Source of the DNA: Hydrogenophaga taeniospiralis
GTDB taxonomy: Bacteria; Pseudomonadota; Gammaproteobacteria; Burkholderiales; Burkholderiaceae_C
Direction of reading: 5' to 3'
DNA length: 64,000 nt
Assembly (NCBI RefSeq): GCF_020510445.1
Contig: NZ_JAHBAG010000001.1
Location: 5,211,672-5,275,671 of the forward strand
Shown here: piece by piece, positions 1 through 8,830 of the stretch
How the letters are laid out: every line of letters starts with the position of its first letter
Numbering within the stretch: position 1 is the stretch's first letter
The notes under the pieces: model-generated
Databases searched by the model: none
Seen by the model: the letters and a program-made list of their open reading frames with translations, nothing else
Told to the model about the DNA's origin: nothing
Translations under genes and position numbers: made by a program

Positions 1-1224
1 ATGGGCGTGGGCAAACCGGCGGACTTCACCTGGAACAAGCTGCTGTCCTTCGACGCCTGCGTGCAGTGCGGCAAGTGCGAAGCGGCCTGCCCCGCGTTCG
101 CCGCCGGCCAGCCCCTGAACCCCAAGAAGCTGATCCAGGACCTGGTGGTCGGCATGAGCGGCCGCACGGACGCCGCCTACGCCGGCAGCCCCTACCCCGG
201 CCAGCCCGTGGGCCAGCACGGCGGCGCGCCCCATCTGCCCATCGTCAACGGCCTGATCAACGCCGACACGCTGTGGTCCTGCACCACCTGCCGGGCCTGT
301 GTGCAGGAATGCCCGATGCTGATCGAGCACGTGGACGCCATCGTGGACATGCGCCGCCACATCACCCTGGTGCGGGGCGAGGTGCCGAACAAGGGCATGG
401 AAGCGCTGGAGCAGCTGCGCGAGACCGACACCGTGGGCGGCTTCCCGCTCAGCGCGCGCCACCACTGGGCGGCCGACCTGAATGTGCCGGTGCTGAACCC
501 CGGCGAACAGATCGACTGGCTGGTGCTGGTGGGCGAAGGCGGCTTCGACATGCGCTACCAGCGCACCTTGCGGGCCTTCATCAAGACACTGCAAAAGGCC
601 GGCCTGAAGTTCGCGCTGCTCGGTGCGGTGGAGACCGACTGCGGCGACCTGGCACGCCGGCTGGGCGACGAAGCGGGCTTCCAGCGGCTCTCCCTGCAGC
701 TGATCGACACCCTGAAGACGCGCAGCTTCCAGCACATCGTCACACCCGACCCGCACATCTTCCATTCGCTGAAGAACGAGTACCCCGCCATGGGGGGCCG
801 CTACGACGTCTGGCACCACACCCAACTGCTGGCCGACCTGCTGGCCAAGGGCACCATCACGCCCACCAAGGTGGCCGGCCAGGACGTGGTGACCTACCAC
901 GACCCGTGTTACCTCGGCCGCTACGGCCGCGAAGTGGAAGCCCCGCGCCAGCTGCTCAAGGGCATCGGCATCCGGGTCGTCGAGATGGAGCGCCACGCCG
1001 AGCGCGGCCGCTGTTGCGGCGGCGGCGGTGGTGCGCCATTCACCGACATCCCCGGCGAGACGCGCATCCCCGACATCCGCATCGCCGACGCCCGGCGGAC
1101 CGGCGCCGCCGTGGTGGCCGTCGCCTGCCCCAACTGCACCGCCATGCTCGAAGGCGTGGTCGGCCCGCGCCCCGAGGTGCTGGACATCGCCGAGCTGGTG
1201 GCTCGTGCACTGGAGGTGGCATGA
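1..1224 (+). CDS. dgcB: DgcB-like Fe-S oxidoreductase of dimethylglycine demethylation, 5' end probably outside the window
   Basis: The first base begins an ATG, but DgcB proteins are usually well over 600 residues with an N-terminal membrane part, so these 407 codons are probably the C-terminal portion. Two 4Fe-4S motifs are visible: Cys20, 23, 26, 30 and Cys94, 97, 100, 104. Two CCG-type cysteine clusters follow (HDPC near 300 with RCCGGGG near 337, and CPNC near 377), as in heterodisulfide-reductase-like proteins. In Pseudomonas, DgcA and DgcB demethylate dimethylglycine to sarcosine and pass electrons to an ETF. The two ETF genes follow directly, which supports the assignment. dgcA would be expected upstream but is not visible. 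The start and full length are uncertain. Confidence 0.8.
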   Translation: MGVGKPADFTWNKLLSFDACVQCGKCEAACPAFAAGQPLNPKKLIQDLVVGMSGRTDAAYAGSPYPGQPVGQHGGAPHLPIVNGLINADTLWSCTTCRACVQECPMLIEHVDAIVDMRRHITLVRGEVPNKGMEALEQLRETDTVGGFPLSARHHWAADLNVPVLNPGEQIDWLVLVGEGGFDMRYQRTLRAFIKTLQKAGLKFALLGAVETDCGDLARRLGDEAGFQRLSLQLIDTLKTRSFQHIVTPDPHIFHSLKNEYPAMGGRYDVWHHTQLLADLLAKGTITPTKVAGQDVVTYHDPCYLGRYGREVEAPRQLLKGIGIRVVEMERHAERGRCCGGGGGAPFTDIPGETRIPDIRIADARRTGAAVVAVACPNCTAMLEGVVGPRPEVLDIAELVARALEVA

Positions 1225-1285
1225 GCGCAGCGCCGGGCCGTTCCCAAGCCAGCTCCCACCGCAGTGCGAAGCACGAAGGTTTCCA

Positions 1286-2389
1286 GTGAGCACAACCACA
1301 TCCCCATTGCGCCGCGTCGATCCGCGCCGCCCCGCCATCATCACCCCGCAAGGCCTGCGCCGCATCGTCCTGGGCAGCAGCGAAGGCGAAGGCCTGGCCA
1401 CGAGCGCCTCGCATGCGCCGCTGGCCAAGCCGGTTCGCAGCGCCGGCCCCTTCAGCGAGATCACCCTGGTGGTGACCCACCCGGACCGGGGTGCGCTGAG
1501 CGACCTGGCCCGTCAGGTGATCGCGGCGGCGGCCATCCTCGCGGCCCCCCACACCGAAGTGGTGCTGGCGGTGCTGGGCCCTTGCCACGACGACGTCGCG
1601 GCCCTGGGCGTGGACCGGGTCCTGGTGGCCGACGGTGCGGATGGCAACGCCTACCTGAGCGCAGCCAGCGTGCAATGGCTGCAAGACCTGCGGCGACAGC
1701 TCTCGCCCACGCGCTGGCTGATGGCCGACAACGGGGCCGATGGCCAGCTCGGTCGCCGTTTCGCCACCCGCGCCGGCCTGCCGCTGGCCGCTGGCGTGGC
1801 CGAGCTCACGGCCGACAACCTGCGCATTCCCGCCGGTGGGGGCCAGGACTGGCAACAGCCCCATGCACAGGTGATGCTGCTGGCCAAGGGCGTGGCCAGC
1901 CCCCAGCTGCCCTTCTTGGGGCTGGGCGTGCATGGCGAGTCCCCGCGCTGGCCGGCGGTGGTCGAAGCGGGCGTGGAAGACCTGGGTGTGCAGACCGGCG
2001 ACCCGGCCACGATGGCGCTGGAAGAAGCGGACTTCATCCTGGCCGCGGGCAACGGGGTCACCGACCTGCCGCTGTTCCACGCGCTGGCCCAGGCGCTGGG
2101 TGCGGCCGTGGGCGCGTCCCGTGTCGCGGTGGACGACGGGCGCTTTGCCCGGGCGCAGCAAGTCGGTGCCACGGGCAAGACGGTGACCGCTTCCGGCTAC
2201 CTGGCCGTGGGCATCTCGGGTGCCGTGCAGCACCTGCAGGGCATCAAGGACTGCCGCCATGTGATCGCGGTCAACCTGGACACATCCGCCCCCATCACGC
2301 GGCGCGCGGACCTGACCGTGGTCGAGGACAGCCGCGCCCTGATGCAGGCCCTGCTCGATCTGGTGCGGCAACACAAGGAGGCCCCATGA
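1286..2389 (+). CDS. etfA: Electron transfer flavoprotein alpha subunit of the betaine cluster
   Basis: This 367-residue protein accepts electrons from dimethylglycine demethylation and passes them to the respiratory quinone pool. The C-terminal FAD domain is clear: an AVGASRVAVDDGRF stretch followed by GATGKTV, SGYLAVGISGAVQH and the ending seen in ETF alpha. The frame stays open upstream into dgcB. The GTG at 1286 is chosen because coding style changes there and the N-terminal RRVDPRRPAI begins a plausible protein. It is longer than housekeeping ETF alpha (about 310 residues), as is usual for betaine-cluster versions. The stop overlaps the etfB start (ATGA), so the two subunits are probably translationally coupled. 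Confidence 0.88.
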   Translation: MSTTTSPLRRVDPRRPAIITPQGLRRIVLGSSEGEGLATSASHAPLAKPVRSAGPFSEITLVVTHPDRGALSDLARQVIAAAAILAAPHTEVVLAVLGPCHDDVAALGVDRVLVADGADGNAYLSAASVQWLQDLRRQLSPTRWLMADNGADGQLGRRFATRAGLPLAAGVAELTADNLRIPAGGGQDWQQPHAQVMLLAKGVASPQLPFLGLGVHGESPRWPAVVEAGVEDLGVQTGDPATMALEEADFILAAGNGVTDLPLFHALAQALGAAVGASRVAVDDGRFARAQQVGATGKTVTASGYLAVGISGAVQHLQGIKDCRHVIAVNLDTSAPITRRADLTVVEDSRALMQALLDLVRQHKEAP

Positions 2390-3147
2390 ACGACATCACG
2401 GTCCTGGTCGCAGGCCGCCAACACCCCGTCAGTGGCCGGCCGGTGCGCAGCCGCGCGGACGCCGTGGCGGCCGCACTGGCCCTGAGCGTTTCGGACCAGG
2501 TCCGCCTGCTCTCGGCCGGGAACATGTCCGATGCCGTGGCGCGCGACTACCTCGCCCTCGGGGCATCGCACATCGAACTGCTGGAATGCGCTGCCGGCAC
2601 CGACCTCACCGCCACCCTGGCCGCACAGCTGCAGGACGTGGCCTGGGTGCTCACCGGCACCCGGCAGGGCTCGGAACCCGGCGAAGACGTGTTGCCCTAT
2701 GCGCTGGCCGCCGCACTGCGCCGCCCCGTGATCAGCGACGTGCTGTCCATCCGGCCCGAAGGCAAGGCCTGGATCGTGACCCAGGCCTTGCCCAAAGGCG
2801 CGCGACGCCAACTGCGCGTGCACCCGCCGGCGGTGCTGGCCGTGAGCGCGGCGGCCCAGCTGACGCTGCGCCATTCGATGGCCTGTGCGGTCGCCGGTCA
2901 GGTGCTGCGCAAGCCCGTCACCACCGCCAACGGCCCGGACGGTGCACCCGCACCGCGCCAGCTCGTTCAGACCCACAAACGCCGCCAGCCGCTGGAAGCC
3001 CGCCGCCAGCAAAGTGGCCACGCCCGCATGCTGGGTGCCATCGAGTCGCCATCGACCAGCGGCACGGTGCTGAAAACCGGCGATGCCCGAAACAAGGCGC
3101 AGGCGGTGCTCGACTACCTGCGTGCCCATTCTCTCGTTCACTTCTGA
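2386..3147 (+). CDS. etfB: Electron transfer flavoprotein beta subunit of the betaine cluster
   Basis: This 253-residue subunit pairs with the ETF alpha encoded just upstream. Its N-terminal half has the AANH-type fold expected of ETF beta: a repeated ALALSVSDQVRLLSAG-like sheet and helix pattern, then GSEPGEDVLPYALAAAL, matching the beta-subunit nucleotide-binding segment. The ATG overlaps the alpha stop by four bases, and an AAGGAG lies six bases before it. The C-terminal third is Arg- and Gln-rich and divergent. The gene is followed after 12 bases by gbcA, so dgcB through gbcA read as one transcription unit. Confidence 0.85.
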   Translation: MNDITVLVAGRQHPVSGRPVRSRADAVAAALALSVSDQVRLLSAGNMSDAVARDYLALGASHIELLECAAGTDLTATLAAQLQDVAWVLTGTRQGSEPGEDVLPYALAAALRRPVISDVLSIRPEGKAWIVTQALPKGARRQLRVHPPAVLAVSAAAQLTLRHSMACAVAGQVLRKPVTTANGPDGAPAPRQLVQTHKRRQPLEARRQQSGHARMLGAIESPSTSGTVLKTGDARNKAQAVLDYLRAHSLVHF

Positions 3148-3159
3148 AGGGATCTCTCC

Positions 3160-4416
3160 ATGACCAAAACCATCTCTGCTCAGACGCTGCTCACCCGCGA
3201 GTTGCTGGAGCGCCGCCGCCCCGGCCACAGCCTGGAAGCGCCTTTCTACCTGAGCGAAACGGTCCTGCAGGCCGACATGGAACACATCTTCGGCAAGCAC
3301 TGGATTTTTGTGGCCGTCGAGCCGCAGATCCCGGAGCCGGGCGACTACATCGCCGTGGAGTTCAGCAACAAGTCCATCCTGATCGTGCGCGACGACGACA
3401 TGGGTGTGCGCGCCTTCCACAACGTCTGCCGTCACCGTGGTTCCCGGCTGTGCGAAAGCCACCAGGGCCAGCTGGGCAACATCGTCTGCCCCTACCACCA
3501 GTGGACCTACGACCTGAGCGGCAAGCTGATCCACGCCAAGCACATGGGCGCAGACTTCGACCCGTCGGAGATGAGCCTCAAGACGGTGCACGTGCGCACG
3601 CTGTGCGGCCTGATCTTCATCTGCCTGGCCGACGAGCCGCCGACGGACTTCGATCAGATGGCCGCCGAGATGACGCCCTACCTGGCACCCCACCGCCTGG
3701 ACCAGTGCAAGGTGGCCGCGCAGGTGGACATCATCGAAAGCTGCAACTGGAAGCTCACCATGGAGAACAACCGGGAGTGCTACCACTGCGTGGCCAACCA
3801 CCCCGAACTGACCATCTCCCTCTACGAGTTCGGCTTCGGCTACAAGCCGGACGAACAGAATGCCGCCGAGCAGCAGCGTTTCATCGACATCACCAACGCC
3901 GCCCGCGAACGCTGGGAAGGCATGGGCCTGCCGTCCGCCGAGATCGAACGGCTGGACGACCGGATCACCGGTTACCGCACACAGCGCTTGCCGCTGGACC
4001 GCACGGGCCACTCCCAGACCCTGAACACCGAGGTGGCGTCCAGGAAGCTGCTCGCCGACTTCACCGACCCGGCCTTGGGCGGTCTGTCCTTCTGGACCCA
4101 GCCCAACTCCTGGCACCACTTCATGAGCGACCACATCGTCAGTTTCACCGTGCTGCCCATCTCGGCCGGCAAGACCCTGGTGCGCACCACCTGGTGCGTG
4201 CACAAGGACGCGGTGGAGGGCGTGGACTACACGGTCGAGAACCTCACCGCGGTCTGGAACGCCACCAACGCCCAGGACCGCCGCCTGGTCGAGGAGTCAC
4301 AGATCGGCATCGCCACCGGCGCCTACGAACCCGGCCCCTACTCGCCCTACACCGAAGGCCTGGTCGAGAAGTTCTGCAACTGGTACGTCAACCGCCTGAA
4401 CGCACACACCCGGTAA
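3160..4416 (+). CDS. gbcA: Glycine betaine monooxygenase, Rieske oxygenase component
   Basis: GbcA catalyses oxidative demethylation of glycine betaine to dimethylglycine with release of formaldehyde. The Rieske 2Fe-2S ligands are Cys90/His92 (CRHRG) and Cys110/His113 (CPYH). The mononuclear iron site is the ENNRECYHCVANH segment at 202-214, with His209 and His214 as ligands. At 418 residues it has the normal size for the family. It sits between the ETF genes and the cognate reductase gbcB, the order expected for betaine rather than aromatic substrates. The start ATG has a GAAGGGA element 10 to 16 bases upstream. Confidence 0.92.
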   Translation: MTKTISAQTLLTRELLERRRPGHSLEAPFYLSETVLQADMEHIFGKHWIFVAVEPQIPEPGDYIAVEFSNKSILIVRDDDMGVRAFHNVCRHRGSRLCESHQGQLGNIVCPYHQWTYDLSGKLIHAKHMGADFDPSEMSLKTVHVRTLCGLIFICLADEPPTDFDQMAAEMTPYLAPHRLDQCKVAAQVDIIESCNWKLTMENNRECYHCVANHPELTISLYEFGFGYKPDEQNAAEQQRFIDITNAARERWEGMGLPSAEIERLDDRITGYRTQRLPLDRTGHSQTLNTEVASRKLLADFTDPALGGLSFWTQPNSWHHFMSDHIVSFTVLPISAGKTLVRTTWCVHKDAVEGVDYTVENLTAVWNATNAQDRRLVEESQIGIATGAYEPGPYSPYTEGLVEKFCNWYVNRLNAHTR

Positions 4417-4452
4417 CGCCCCCACGACACATCCAGCGCCGGACACACGACC

Positions 4453-5544
4453 ATGGCCACCTCTTTGCACACACCCGACCTCGCCGCGCCGCCCTCGGCG
4501 GTGTGGAACGCCGACCGGGATGAGTTCCTGCAATGCGTACAGGTTCGCCAGGAAACCCACGACGTCAGGACCTTCGTCCTCGCAGCGGAAGGGCCCCGGA
4601 GCTTTCGCTACCTGCCTGGGCAGTTCATCACGCTGGAACTGGACATCGACGGACACAAGATCAACCGCTGCTACACGCTGTCGAGCACACCCACCCGCCC
4701 CGACCTGGTGAGCATCACCGTCAAGCGCGTGCCCGGTGGCCCGGTGTCCAACTGGCTGCACGACCACCTGCGCGCCGGCATGCGCCTGAGCGCCATCGGA
4801 CCGGCGGGCGATTTCAGCTGTTTCCACCACGCGCCAACGCAACGCTACCTGTTCCTCTCAGGGGGCAGCGGCATCACACCGCTGATGTCGATGACACGTG
4901 CGCTGCACGACCTGGGCAGCAGCGCCGACATCGTGTTCACCCATTGCGCCCGCTCGCCGGCCGACCTGCTCTTTCCCGAAGAGCTCACGCTGATGGCGCG
5001 CAACATGCCGCAGCTGCGGCTGGCCATGGTGTGCGAGCAGCACACACCGGGCAGCGCGTACGCCGGGCACCTGGGGCGCCTGGACGCGGCACGCCTGGCG
5101 CACATCGCGCCCGACTTCCTGCAGCGCGACATCTACACCTGCGGACCGGCGCCTTTCATGGCCGCCATCCGACAGTTGCTGTCGAACGCCGGGTACGACA
5201 TGGCGCGCTACCGGGAAGAGAGCTTCTCGTTTGCTGCGCCAGCGTTGCCCGAACCGGCGGCGCCAGCCGATGGCGCTTCGGCCGGGCACAGCATCGTGCT
5301 GCAGACCAGTGGCCAGACCTTCTCGTGCCGCAGCGACCAGACGATTCTGCAGGCGGCGCAGGCGGCCGGCCTGCGCCTGCCCTCCTCCTGCAGCAACGGT
5401 GTGTGCGGCACCTGCAAGACGCGCAAGAAGTCCGGCGAGGTCGACATGAAACACAACGGCGGCATCCGACCGAGGGAGGTCGATCAAGGCTGGATCCTGC
5501 CCTGCTGCAGCAAGCCGCTCAGCGATGTCGCACTGGAACGGTGA
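4453..5544 (+). CDS. gbcB: Glycine betaine monooxygenase reductase component
   Basis: This NAD(P)H-dependent reductase feeds electrons to the GbcA Rieske centre. Domains in order are an FAD-binding barrel with the RCYTLSS motif at 72-78, a nucleotide-binding domain with GGSGITPL and YTCGPAPFM, and a C-terminal plant-type 2Fe-2S ferredoxin with CSNGVCGTCK and a fourth cysteine in the LPCCS segment. The 363-residue length is typical. It lies 36 bases after gbcA. The ferredoxin domain at the C terminus, not the N terminus, matches GbcB-type reductases. Confidence 0.92.
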   Translation: MATSLHTPDLAAPPSAVWNADRDEFLQCVQVRQETHDVRTFVLAAEGPRSFRYLPGQFITLELDIDGHKINRCYTLSSTPTRPDLVSITVKRVPGGPVSNWLHDHLRAGMRLSAIGPAGDFSCFHHAPTQRYLFLSGGSGITPLMSMTRALHDLGSSADIVFTHCARSPADLLFPEELTLMARNMPQLRLAMVCEQHTPGSAYAGHLGRLDAARLAHIAPDFLQRDIYTCGPAPFMAAIRQLLSNAGYDMARYREESFSFAAPALPEPAAPADGASAGHSIVLQTSGQTFSCRSDQTILQAAQAAGLRLPSSCSNGVCGTCKTRKKSGEVDMKHNGGIRPREVDQGWILPCCSKPLSDVALER

Positions 5545-5734
5545 GTGCGGAACAGGCGCGCACCGCTTCAGCCACCTCGAACCGCCATGAAACCGCCAAG
5601 TCCGTGCATCGATGCATCACTGGGGCTTGCCCCATGGCAAAAACCGCCGTCTTGACAGACGATCAGTGGTGATGTCGATGGCATGCAGCTTGCTCATAAA
5701 AACAGTTACGACGGAAGACCACCAGAGGCCCACG
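5545..5734 (+). promoter_or_regulatory. Intergenic control region upstream of the quaternary amine transporter
   Basis: These 190 bases separate gbcB from the ABC transporter genes. A perfect 12-bp palindrome TGCATCGATGCA lies at 5605-5616, and a consensus-like -35 hexamer TTGACA lies at 5652-5657. No convincing -10 follows at standard spacing. The region probably carries the promoter of the proV-proW pair and could bind the nearby AraC-type regulator. That is inference from position only. Confidence 0.35.
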
Positions 5735-6772
5735 ATGCAGAAACCCAAAGTCAGTGTTCGAAGTCTGTACAAGATATTCGGCAACAACATTTCAGAAGCG
5801 CAGAAGCTGTTGGCCCAGGGGCTCAGCAAAGACGAGGTTTTTTCCCGAACCGGCCATGTGGTCGGGGTGAACAACGTCAGCTTTGATGTGGCGCCTGGCG
5901 ACATCTATGTGCTGATGGGACTGTCGGGCTCTGGCAAGTCCACCCTGATCCGGCTGATCAACCGCCTGGTTGAACCCTCGTCCGGTTCGATCAACATCGA
6001 CGGCGAAGACATCGCCGCCTTGCCGCAACACGAACTGGTCAAATGGCGGCGCCGGCGCGTTGCCATGGTCTTTCAATCCTTCGCCCTCATGCCGCACCGC
6101 AGCGTGCTGGACAACGCGGCCTTCGGTCTTGAAATGGCGGGGGTGGACCGCAAGACGCGCGAATCGCGGGCCATGGAGGTGCTGGAACAGGTGGGCCTGA
6201 AAACCTACGCCGCCAAGTACCCGGCGCAACTCTCCGGTGGCATGCAGCAGCGCGTGGGGCTGGCCCGGGCGCTGGCCGTCGATCCGCAGATCCTGCTGAT
6301 GGACGAGGCCTTCTCCGCGCTCGATCCGCTCAAGCGTGTGGAAATGCAGTCGCTCATGCTGGACCTGCAACTCGAGCACCGGCGCACCGTCATCTTCGTC
6401 TCGCACGACCTCGAAGAGGCGCTGCGCATCGGCAGCCGCATCGGCATCATGGAAGGCGGCAACCTGGTGCAGGAGGGCACGGCCCACGAAATCATCACCC
6501 GGCCGGCCAACGACTACGTGCGCCGGTTCTTCAAGGGCGTGGACACCTCGCGCTACCTGACGGCCGGGGACCTGCTGGACGCCTCGTTGCAGGGCCAGAT
6601 ATTCAACGGCGGCCACCGCATCTCCGCCCAGACCCCCCTGCCGGAAGCCATGAAGATCGTGCTGGGCATCGAGCAACCGGTGGGCGTCTTCGACGGGGCC
6701 AATCGCTTGCTGGGGTCCATCTCCGCCCGCAGTCTGCTGCAGAAAATCGAACAAGAGGCCCGCCATGTCTGA
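5735..6772 (+). CDS. proV: Quaternary amine ABC transporter, ATP-binding subunit (ProV/OpuAA type)
   Basis: This is the ATPase of a glycine betaine/choline-type importer. It has the ProV-specific N-terminal helix (SLYKIFGNN...AQKLLAQG), Walker [10 protein letters not shown], signature LSGGMQQR, Walker [13 protein letters not shown] and an SHD switch. The ATG at 5735 (MQKPKVSV) is preferred over an in-frame upstream ATG at 5612, because the extra 41 codons look non-coding. At 345 residues it is shorter than E. coli ProV (400). After the ATPase core only one partial CBS-like segment remains, so the usual tandem-CBS osmosensing module looks reduced. It overlaps proW by eight bases. Confidence 0.9.
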   Translation: MQKPKVSVRSLYKIFGNNISEAQKLLAQGLSKDEVFSRTGHVVGVNNVSFDVAPGDIYVLMGLSGSGKSTLIRLINRLVEPSSGSINIDGEDIAALPQHELVKWRRRRVAMVFQSFALMPHRSVLDNAAFGLEMAGVDRKTRESRAMEVLEQVGLKTYAAKYPAQLSGGMQQRVGLARALAVDPQILLMDEAFSALDPLKRVEMQSLMLDLQLEHRRTVIFVSHDLEEALRIGSRIGIMEGGNLVQEGTAHEIITRPANDYVRRFFKGVDTSRYLTAGDLLDASLQGQIFNGGHRISAQTPLPEAMKIVLGIEQPVGVFDGANRLLGSISARSLLQKIEQEARHV

Positions 6773-7637
6773 TCTGCTTTCACAGGTAACCCAGGCCTCC
6801 GAAAACATGTTGCCCCTCGGGCGCTGGGTCAACGCCGGGGTGCAGCTGTTGCTGGAACATGGCGCCGCCGTGTTCAACGGCATCGGCCTGGTGGTCGAAC
6901 AGTTCGCCCAGTGGGTCGAAACCGCGATGCTGTCCATCCCGTTCTGGCTGGTGATTCTGGTGGCGGTGGGGGTGAGCGTTCGCAGGGTGAGCTGGCGGTT
7001 CGGCACGTTCGTGGCGCTGGCGCTGGCGCTGATCGTCGTGACCGGGTTCTGGCTGCAGACCATGGTCACCCTGGCGCTGACGCTCTCGGCGACGTTCATC
7101 AGCCTGTTCTACGGCATCCCGCTGGGCATCTGGTGTTCGCGCGCGCGCCGCGTGAATGCGGTCATCCGGCCGATGCTCGACTTCATGCAGACCATGCCGG
7201 CCTTCGTCTACCTGATCCCGGCGGCGATGCTGTTCGGTCTCGGTCGTGTGCCAGGCATCCTGGCCACGGTGATCTTCGCCATGCCGCCGGTGGTGCGCCT
7301 GACCAGCCTGGGCATCCGGCAGGTGAGTGCCGAGCAGGTGGAGGCCGGCAATGCCTTTGGATGCACGTCGACCCAGTTGCTGTTCAAGGTGCAGTTGCCC
7401 ATCGCCCTGCCCACCATCATGGCCGGCGTCAACCAGACCATCATGATGGCGCTCTCGATGGTGATCATTGCGTCGATGGTCGGCGCCGGCGGACTGGGCA
7501 ACGACGTGCTCGCCAGCATCCAGCGGCTGGACATCGGCCTGGGATTCGAGAGTGGGCTGGCCGTGGTGCTGCTCGCCATCATCCTGGACCGCATCACCGA
7601 GAGCTTCGGCGCGGCCCGAGAGAACAAGCAGAGCTGA
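6765..7637 (+). CDS. proW: Quaternary amine ABC transporter, permease (ProW type)
   Basis: This 290-residue inner-membrane protein has several hydrophobic segments and the binding-protein-dependent transport signature around [40 protein letters not shown] (split across residues about 195-235). Together with the ATPase it would import glycine betaine, choline or carnitine. The start lies inside the 3' end of proV, indicating coupling. No substrate-binding protein gene lies alongside; it must be elsewhere or be shared, as is common for choline/betaine systems in proteobacteria. Confidence 0.9.
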   Translation: MSDLLSQVTQASENMLPLGRWVNAGVQLLLEHGAAVFNGIGLVVEQFAQWVETAMLSIPFWLVILVAVGVSVRRVSWRFGTFVALALALIVVTGFWLQTMVTLALTLSATFISLFYGIPLGIWCSRARRVNAVIRPMLDFMQTMPAFVYLIPAAMLFGLGRVPGILATVIFAMPPVVRLTSLGIRQVSAEQVEAGNAFGCTSTQLLFKVQLPIALPTIMAGVNQTIMMALSMVIIASMVGAGGLGNDVLASIQRLDIGLGFESGLAVVLLAIILDRITESFGAARENKQS

Positions 7638-7656
7638 GCAGCCAAGCGAGCGAACG

Positions 7657-8715
7657 ATGACACACCTCCCTGTCGACTCCTCCCTCCCCCGCGAGACGCC
7701 TGTCCAGGAAGGCTTCCATGTGGGCTTCGTTCTGCTCCACGACTTCTCGATGATCGCCTTTGCCAACGCGGTCGAGACGCTTCGCATGGCGAACTACATC
7801 AGCCGCCGCACGCTGTACCGGTGGACGGTCGTCCAGGCCGAGCCGTCGCAACCGGTCGCCAGCAATGGCTTGACCGTCTCGTCGAACGGCAGCGCCGAGG
7901 ACCTGGCGTCCTGCAACCTCGTGCTGGTCTGTGGTGGCCTCAACATCCGCCAGGCCACCACCGATCCGGTGCGCCGGCTGCTGCGCCAGTGCGCCGCCCG
8001 GGGCGCCGCCATGGGCGCTCTGTGCACCGGGTCGTTTGCCCTGGCCAGCGCGGGATTGCTGGACAACCACCGCTGCGCCATCCACTGGGAAAACCTGGCG
8101 GCCATCAGCGAAGAGTTTCCCAAGGTGCGGTTCACGCCCGAGGTCTTCATCTTCGACCGCGACCGCATCACCTGTTCGGGTGGCACGGCACCTCTTCACA
8201 TGGTGCTGCACCTGATCCGCGGACACCATGGGCCCAAGCTGGTGATGGCCGTGTCCGAACAGTTCATCGTGGAGCGGCTGCGCGCCAGCAGCGACCGCCA
8301 GCGCATCCCGCAGCCCGAATGCATCGGCCCCGGCTACCAGCATCTGACCGAGGCTGCCGAGATCATGGCCGCCAACATCGAAGAGCCTCTGTCGCTGATC
8401 GAGCTGGCGGGTCTGGTCGGGTTGTCGCTGCGCCAGCTCGAACGCCTGTTCAACCGCTATTTCAGCATGAACCCGGCCCAGTACTACATGAACCTGCGGC
8501 TGCGCCGCGCCCAGGAATTGCTGACGCACAGCAGCCAGCCCATCATGCAGGTCACCGTGGCCTGCGGCTTCCAGTCGTCGTCACACTTCTGCAAGGCCTA
8601 CCGCAGCCTGTTCGGCCACGCCCCCAGCGACGAACGTCGCCAGCAGGCCGACAAGGCGAGTGCCGGCCGCACATCTGCGACGAAGAGCCCGCCCAAGCTG
8701 GTCCGCGTGGCCTGA
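7657..8715 (+). CDS. gbdR: GlxA-family AraC regulator, probably GbdR-like betaine/dimethylglycine activator
   Basis: This 352-residue regulator has an N-terminal DJ-1/PfpI (GATase1-like) domain with the elbow GALCTGSFALA, and a C-terminal AraC double helix-turn-helix (LSLIELAGLVGLSLRQLERLF ... ITVACGF-like region, then SHFCKAYRSLFGHAP). GbdR of Pseudomonas has this architecture and activates gbcAB and dgcAB in response to glycine betaine and dimethylglycine. The position between transporter and fdhA in a betaine cluster favours GbdR over other GlxA-family members such as CdhR (carnitine). ATG 7657 is chosen because the upstream open frame overlaps proW in another frame. Confidence 0.8.
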   Translation: MTHLPVDSSLPRETPVQEGFHVGFVLLHDFSMIAFANAVETLRMANYISRRTLYRWTVVQAEPSQPVASNGLTVSSNGSAEDLASCNLVLVCGGLNIRQATTDPVRRLLRQCAARGAAMGALCTGSFALASAGLLDNHRCAIHWENLAAISEEFPKVRFTPEVFIFDRDRITCSGGTAPLHMVLHLIRGHHGPKLVMAVSEQFIVERLRASSDRQRIPQPECIGPGYQHLTEAAEIMAANIEEPLSLIELAGLVGLSLRQLERLFNRYFSMNPAQYYMNLRLRRAQELLTHSSQPIMQVTVACGFQSSSHFCKAYRSLFGHAPSDERRQQADKASAGRTSATKSPPKLVRVA

Positions 8716-8830
8716 CCCGCAGGGAGTCCTGCCGCCGCCACACAACTCGGCGTCGCATCGAGGCAAGTCGCTTCTCCTCAATCTGCAAGAGTGGCAGGGG
8801 GAATCCCCCCATCCAACAGAGGAGACAACT

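Noticed and set aside
2197..4203. 668-codon minus-strand frame across etfB and gbcA
   Set aside because: It covers two different genes and an intergenic gap antisense, with no domain; it is a GC-bias artefact.
8797..8810. GGGGG-AAT-CCCCC hairpin before fdhA as a terminator or riboswitch
   Set aside because: The loop is only three bases, no T-run follows, and no wider conserved RNA fold is visible.
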